Assembly (NCBI GenBank): GCA_951804985.1
Contig: OX638134.1
Span: forward strand, 80,579,679-80,643,678
Origin: Dryomyza anilis
Taxonomy: Eukaryota; Arthropoda; Insecta; Diptera; Dryomyzidae
Direction of reading: 5' to 3'
DNA: 64,000 bases
The notes under the pieces are model-generated. The model had not been told where the DNA came from and made no database searches. It worked only from the letters and a program-made list of their open reading frames with translations. Below are positions 59,147 through 64,000 of this stretch, one piece after another. The translations under genes and the position numbers were made by a program. Every line of letters starts with the position of its first letter. Within the stretch, counting starts at the first letter, position 1.

Positions 59147-59331
59147 AATTAAATTCTTTTCGAATTAAATGTTTTTTATTGAATTATTTAGGGTTAAGAC
59201 TATTAAAGTAGGTACACATTTCAATTTACATTAATCATTTTGTGGCCAAATATAAAAACACTGTTAATTTTTCGAAATCAGTAGATACAAATTTTTCTAT
59301 ATATCACATTTTTAAGTGGTAGCTGTTAGGT

Positions 59332-59403
59332 GCCTCTTTAGCTCAGTGGTAGAGCACTGGTCTTGTAAACCAGGGGTCGTGAGTTCAATCCGCACAGGAG
59401 GCA
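59332..59403 (+). tRNA. tRNA-Thr (anticodon UGU), variant copy
   Basis: 72 nt as the others, but with two substitutions: D loop AGTGGTA (C to T) and T stem 3' strand CGCAC in place of CTCAC, producing an A-G mismatch at pair 52-62. Anticodon and acceptor are intact, and a six-T terminator follows at about 59414. The upstream flank keeps only CAGTAGATACAAA from the shared block and lacks AAGTGCAT. It may be a weaker gene or an early pseudogene. Confidence 0.9.
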
Positions 59404-61138
59404 AAATAGTTACTTTTTTAGCACCAGTTCATTTTTTAAAAGTACTAGCCTGTGCAATAGATAAACTAGAGAAAACCTCCTTATAAAATAAAACGAATTT
59501 GTCAAGAAGCGTCAGAAATTTCATTGACAACATTTTTCTAATTGCTCATTTCATATTGTTTTTGTTTTATTTAATTCAAAAAGATGTTGGCATTGGATTT
59601 CTGGTGTTTTTTGCAGAATTATTTCGTTTAACGTTATAAGGGGGTAATATAAAAAAAAAGTATAAACTCTGTTCAATTTTGATTGATCCTTTTTAACTCT
59701 TTTATATTTCTAATAATGGGTCATATTCTAAAATAGCTTTTTAATCAAAATTCAAATATTCGAATACATTCATGGAATTTAACTCATAACACAAAACTTA
59801 AATGAATTGAATTCTATTGAAATAAGTTCAATTTGTATTAAAAAATTAAACTTAGTACCTGGAGAAATCAAATTTTATCGAATATTCTACAAAATTGTTA
59901 CCCTAAATATTTTACTATTTATAGGTTTTACTCGCAAAATATGTGTGATACAAGGCAATACAGAATTTTGAAAGATTGTTATATTATGAGTCAGAAATCA
60001 CCACTTTATACTGAAATATATACTTTTTGGAAAGAGATTTTCAACTCTTAAAGTATCCTCATCAGGGATCTTTATATACATTGTACAAAAGTCATGAACG
60101 GGAACTGATCACTGTATTTTTATCGTCATAACCCGATATGTACTAATTTCATATTGATTCTGTTTAAAAAAATCTTTTTCTTATAGTAATTTGGAAAATG
60201 ATGTAAAGTACATTTTTAGGATCATTATTAAATTGATGTTACACTGGAAAAAATGACAGGTACCGTTTCTAAATAACGCTTAAAAGTATGTTTAACATTT
60301 TTTTAATAGTTTTTTATTCACAGTATTCAGTAGAATATACCAAATATGGTCATAATCTAATCAAACAAATGAACCAAATGAACCAACACAACAACAAAAA
60401 CTAGCTGATAATGGCCACATTTCTGGCATGATACTTTTTCATTGCATATCTATAAAAAAGTTTTTTTATATAGTGCGATAATTGTATTCTGGACTACCCC
60501 ACTTTTCTTATCAGCTACTTGTTGATTGTGAGAAATTCCCACGCATTTATCAATCATTTTACAATACGTTATCGTACTTTAATTCATTGACAAATGTTTC
60601 AATAAATTAAACAATTATGTTAACTAGTAGATATTTCCAAACCTATGATTTCATTTTTATACAATTAAATATTCAAATAAATTTTGCATATGTATAAAAA
60701 AAAAATCTTTTCCAATAAGCTATAGTCTACAAAAAAGTCCAACATGAGAAGTGCATTATGGTTCTGCATTTAAGAATGAATAATTTATATATCATTCGAC
60801 TCTAGTTGTTCTCTACCCTAGGTAGATTGGGTACATGGTCTCACAATTACCACATCTAATCTAATAGGGTGAAATTTATTGTAGTGGTGGGGAACATTTT
60901 TTCAGGACAACATTTCTGTGGAAATATGAAATAAAAGCATAAGTCTAATTTTTGAACATTTCAGGAGACCATTTTTAACTTTACAGCTGATTCCGATAAT
61001 TATTTTTAAAAATATTTTAAAAATTATATTTGTAAATTTATGAAAAATTTAAATAAAATAAATGTCTGCAAAATATTTTTGTTAGAATTTTTTTCAAAAG
61101 TTTTTTTTTTTTTTAAATATTTAATAACAAGTAGATAT
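59404..61138. other. AT-rich spacer, no gene recognised
   Basis: Unique low-GC sequence without recognised repeats, frames or RNA structures. Confidence 0.45.
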
Positions 61139-61629
61139 TGTTACGAAAAGAGGTAATTTGCTCCACAGTGCAAGCAATCAACAATAATAAATGAGGCGCA
61201 AGACAATTCAGCGCACTAAGCAATGTGTTAGAAAGAGACGGAAGATCATTCAGCGCACTGAGGCAGTGTGCGAGAAAGAGATGGAAGATCAGCGCATTAA
61301 AACACATGAGTGCGAATGAGATGCCAATAGCATGCGTCATTCACGAAACGAGTAGAAGGTTCTCGAAACAAGTCGAAGCTTGTCGAAACGTATCGAACTG
61401 ATGCATGCAGTATATAAGACCGCGCATCTGAGGCACTGTACTTCAGTTGTGATTTGATAGTGAACTAGTGCATCTCGTGAGCGAACATTATAAAGATAAA
61501 TTGTAGTAATACAACAGTGATTATAAGTGATTGTTATTAAGTTGTTATTTAAGTAAATAAAGTTAATTAATACTAGTTTAAGTAATACTAGTTAAAACCA
61601 AATATTAGTGTGTTTTTATTTTGTACACA
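61139..61629 (+). mobile_element. Solo-LTR-like element with heat-shock elements
   Basis: Begins TGTTACGAAAAGAGG and contains a full Pol II promoter, initiator and polyadenylation-like AATAAAG (about 61556). The 3' edge is either GTACACA at 61629 or CTCA at 61648. No primer-binding site or internal coding follows, so a solo or truncated LTR is likely. A 4-5-bp target duplication was not evident. The promoter-proximal part is related to 23560-23900. Confidence 0.6.
61354..61448 (+). promoter_or_regulatory. LTR core promoter: HSE, TATA, initiator
   Basis: A perfect heat-shock element AGAAGGTTCTCGAAA at 61354-61368, followed by further GAA pentamers (TCGAAGCTTGTCGAAACG), TATATAAG at 61411-61418, and initiator TCAGTT at 61443-61448, 34 nt from TATA start to initiator A. 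The layout parallels hsp-type promoters. Heat inducibility is inferred. Confidence 0.65.
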
Positions 61630-61649
61630 ATCGAGCGATACGAACTCAT

Positions 61650-63454
61650 AGAAAAATTTTCCGTAGACTGAATATCTCAGCAACTATAAGAAGGATCAGT
61701 ATCAAAATTTGACACAATATAAATTCGAATATCAGGATTACGATGGTATTAATAACTCAATTTGAACATATCTCGAGTTATGCTGTTAATTCATATTGCC
61801 ACAGATTTTATTATTTATCATTTATATATTTAATAATTTTTTCTCCAGTACATGAACATATTTTTTATTTTTTAAATCTTTCAAAACTGATTCTATTTGT
61901 CGATGTTTTTCGAGTTTTTGATAATGATTAATACATTTGGCTCAATTATACCTTAAATTATAAGAATGCGAAATTTTGGGTCAAAAAGTCTTTACTGGTA
62001 ATTTAAGTTAGTTATGGTAATTTAAAGTTAAAACATTTTTTAAGTTTCTTTTTTGCTTCTTCTCCGTTTATGTTCCAAGATATTAACATCAGGATCACAG
62101 CATTAGGAAACAGGGGCTCGCTATACTTTGGAGAATAATTTAGTAAATGTTTAATTGGCGAAGCATAATTTGATAGATAGATTTATGGCTGTGCTAAATT
62201 GAAACCATTTTAATTTCCATTTTCAAAATTTTTGTGTTTTTTGGTGAGGGAACGTACGTCTCTTGTTTAAATTTTAATCTGAAATTATTATTTGATACCT
62301 GTTGTAAATGTGCATCGTATGACCTATATCTCGTTATTGTATCTTCAATACTAATAGTGTACGATCACTGCAAATGTTGAAAAAAGAATCGTTAATTTGC
62401 ATATTCACATTATAATTCTAAATAGCCCCGTGTATTATGTAAACTGATTTTTTTTTTTGATTTTTTTTTCATATTTACCATCACAAAATGAAATTATTGA
62501 AATGCAAAAAATTATGCAAAACTGTGATATTTTGTTTTTGCAATTTTTGAAGTACATAACGCGTGATTATTTTAGTTTTAAGTTTAAATTTAAGTAATTA
62601 TATATCATTTTAAAAAGCAAATGTTGTGCTGCGGCAGATGTTAAAAATTAAGGAAAGTGTCCCATCGAAGCACGGAGTAAATATCAGCTTTGACGTTTGT
62701 TCTTTCGCTCATCTATGCGAGTGTATGCGTGCGCCTGTTTTGGGCAGAGTTGCCAACCGCTCTAATGATTCGCCTTACGTTGCACAGTGGGCCCAAACGC
62801 TCTTAAATCGGGTGAAATTCAGTATTGTCAGAATCACCCAACCGAATTTAAAATTTTAAAATGTGTTGTACAGAGAGAACTTGAGAGAACTTAAGTTTTG
62901 AAATTAAGTTGAAAATTTTTTCATGATAAATTTTTCAAAAATTGTAAAAAATCCAAAAATTATCCGATTTTTAAATTTTTTTTGTTTATGGATAGCTTAT
63001 ATTGACATCTAAAAAAAATAAGCTTACATGAGAAAATATCTTGTTTAGTTTTAAAGATATAGACTTGAACATGATTTTTTTTTAATTTTTGGAGTTTTTA
63101 CTTTACATATTTTTACATAGATTGTTCATTTTATCCTGAAATCAAAATATTTGTACGGGACTTTCAAAACCAATTAACACATAAATTATAAACTGAAAAC
63201 CGTTTTTAAATATCTCAAGGGGTTTAGTAAATATAAAATTGTAAAGTCGAAATTTTTTTTATTTTCCATTTTTTCATTTTTTTCTTTTGTTGGAAAATTT
63301 GACTTTTACGGAAATCTCCGTAAGTATTTTTTCTCTTCAGTAACATGTACTTTTGTTAAATTTTTTTGATAGATAACATTACTGAGAATCTTTTAAATGA
63401 TAAAACTTATCCAAAATATATTTAACCAATCTGGCAACACTGGTCGAATTCAAG
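61650..63454. other. AT-rich spacer, no gene recognised
   Basis: 62640-62840 is slightly more balanced and contains an AGAGTTGCCAACC segment like that in the 26.9/29.8-kb repeats. No coding recognised. Confidence 0.4.
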
Positions 63455-64000
63455 TTTTTATACCCTACACTAAGAGTGAAAGGGTATATTCAGTTTGGTA
63501 CGCCGTTTGTAACACCCAGAAGAAAGCATCTCCGGTATGGAAAAGTATATATATTCTTGATCAGCATGACCTCCTGAGTCGATTTAGCGATGTCCGTCTG
63601 TCCGTCTGTCTGTCTGTCCGTCTGTCTGTCCGTCTGTCTGTCTGTCTGTCTGTTGAAATCCCTAAGGCTTTTAAAATTGAAGAGCTAGATAAATGAAACT
63701 TATAACTTAGATTACTAATATACCTACGCTGTATGTGCGAAAAAATTGGCGAGATCGGTCCATTGTGACCTATGATCCGACCACTTATGTTCAAATACCA
63801 CATATAAAATGTACATATAAAGATCAATTTTTATGTATACGTGCTTAGGTAAACTTTGTTGGTCAAATATATATTGACATCATGCTCAAATACATGATAA
63901 TAATGTTTTCCGGCGAAAAGACTTGTGGTTCACAAAAAAAAAATCGAAATTCGGTACACCTACCCATTTGTAAATATGGGTATCAAATGAATGGAAATTC
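63455..64000 (+). mobile_element. DINE-1/mini-me-like repeat, runs off the window
   Basis: Opens TTTTTATACCCTACACTAAG, then GGTATGGAAAAGTATATATA and a GTCTGTCC microsatellite (63592-63655). The interior AAGAGCTAGATAAATGAAAC, then ACTTAGATTACT, is shared with 145-180. A different subfamily from the 55783 copy after the microsatellite. The right end lies outside the window. Confidence 0.65.

Overview
The window is AT-rich nuclear DNA from a higher fly (Diptera, probably Schizophora). Evidence: short spliceosomal introns with GT-AG ends, a TATA plus TCAGTT-type initiator promoter, mini-me/DINE-1-like repeats carrying GTCT microsatellites, Jockey-like LINE fragments, and a Jonah/brachyurin-like digestive serine protease. 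I cannot name the species. Only about 5% is protein-coding. The rest is dominated by minisatellite arrays, DNA-transposon remnants and unique AT-rich spacer.

Protein genes. (1) An SH2-domain gene on + (three exons seen, 19069-21514, possibly more upstream) has a roughly 560-bp 9-bp-unit array in an intron. (2) A GPCPD1-type glycerophosphocholine phosphodiesterase on - (five exons, 46696 down to 40546) carries a CBM20 glycan-binding domain and a GDPD catalytic domain. Its two large introns hold A/T minisatellites, a DINE-like repeat and a LINE fragment. (3) A complete four-exon secreted S1A serine protease on + (58030-59100) has a clear core promoter. Every splice junction used here keeps frame.

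RNA genes. Six 72-nt tRNA-Thr(UGU) genes lie at 1682+, 5973-, 11749-, 33192+, 54970- and 59332+. Five appear sequence-identical and share upstream blocks, so they arose by duplicating a unit larger than the tRNA. The sixth has a T-stem mismatch. Four lie within about 200 bp of an array built from one 19-bp unit.

Repeats. The 19-bp family fills 6.2-9.1, 12.0-13.0, 18.5-19.0, 33.3-34.7, 36.0-37.7, 38.8-40.2 and 52.4-55.0 kb, roughly 10 kb in all. Each unit is itself a small hairpin, and there are two subfamilies. Other repeats include a complete-looking non-autonomous Helitron (407-1302), several MITE pairs, a 1.0-kb element built of two successive large palindromes (49662-50684), LTR-like promoter segments with perfect heat-shock elements (22.7-23.9 and 61.1-61.6 kb), and a cluster of CGATA motifs (29451-29600).

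There is no operon logic here. The three protein genes look functionally unrelated. The connected biology is the tRNA/minisatellite amplification and the transposons. Nothing was computed beyond reading the sequence. Family names rest on motif recognition and array edges are approximate.
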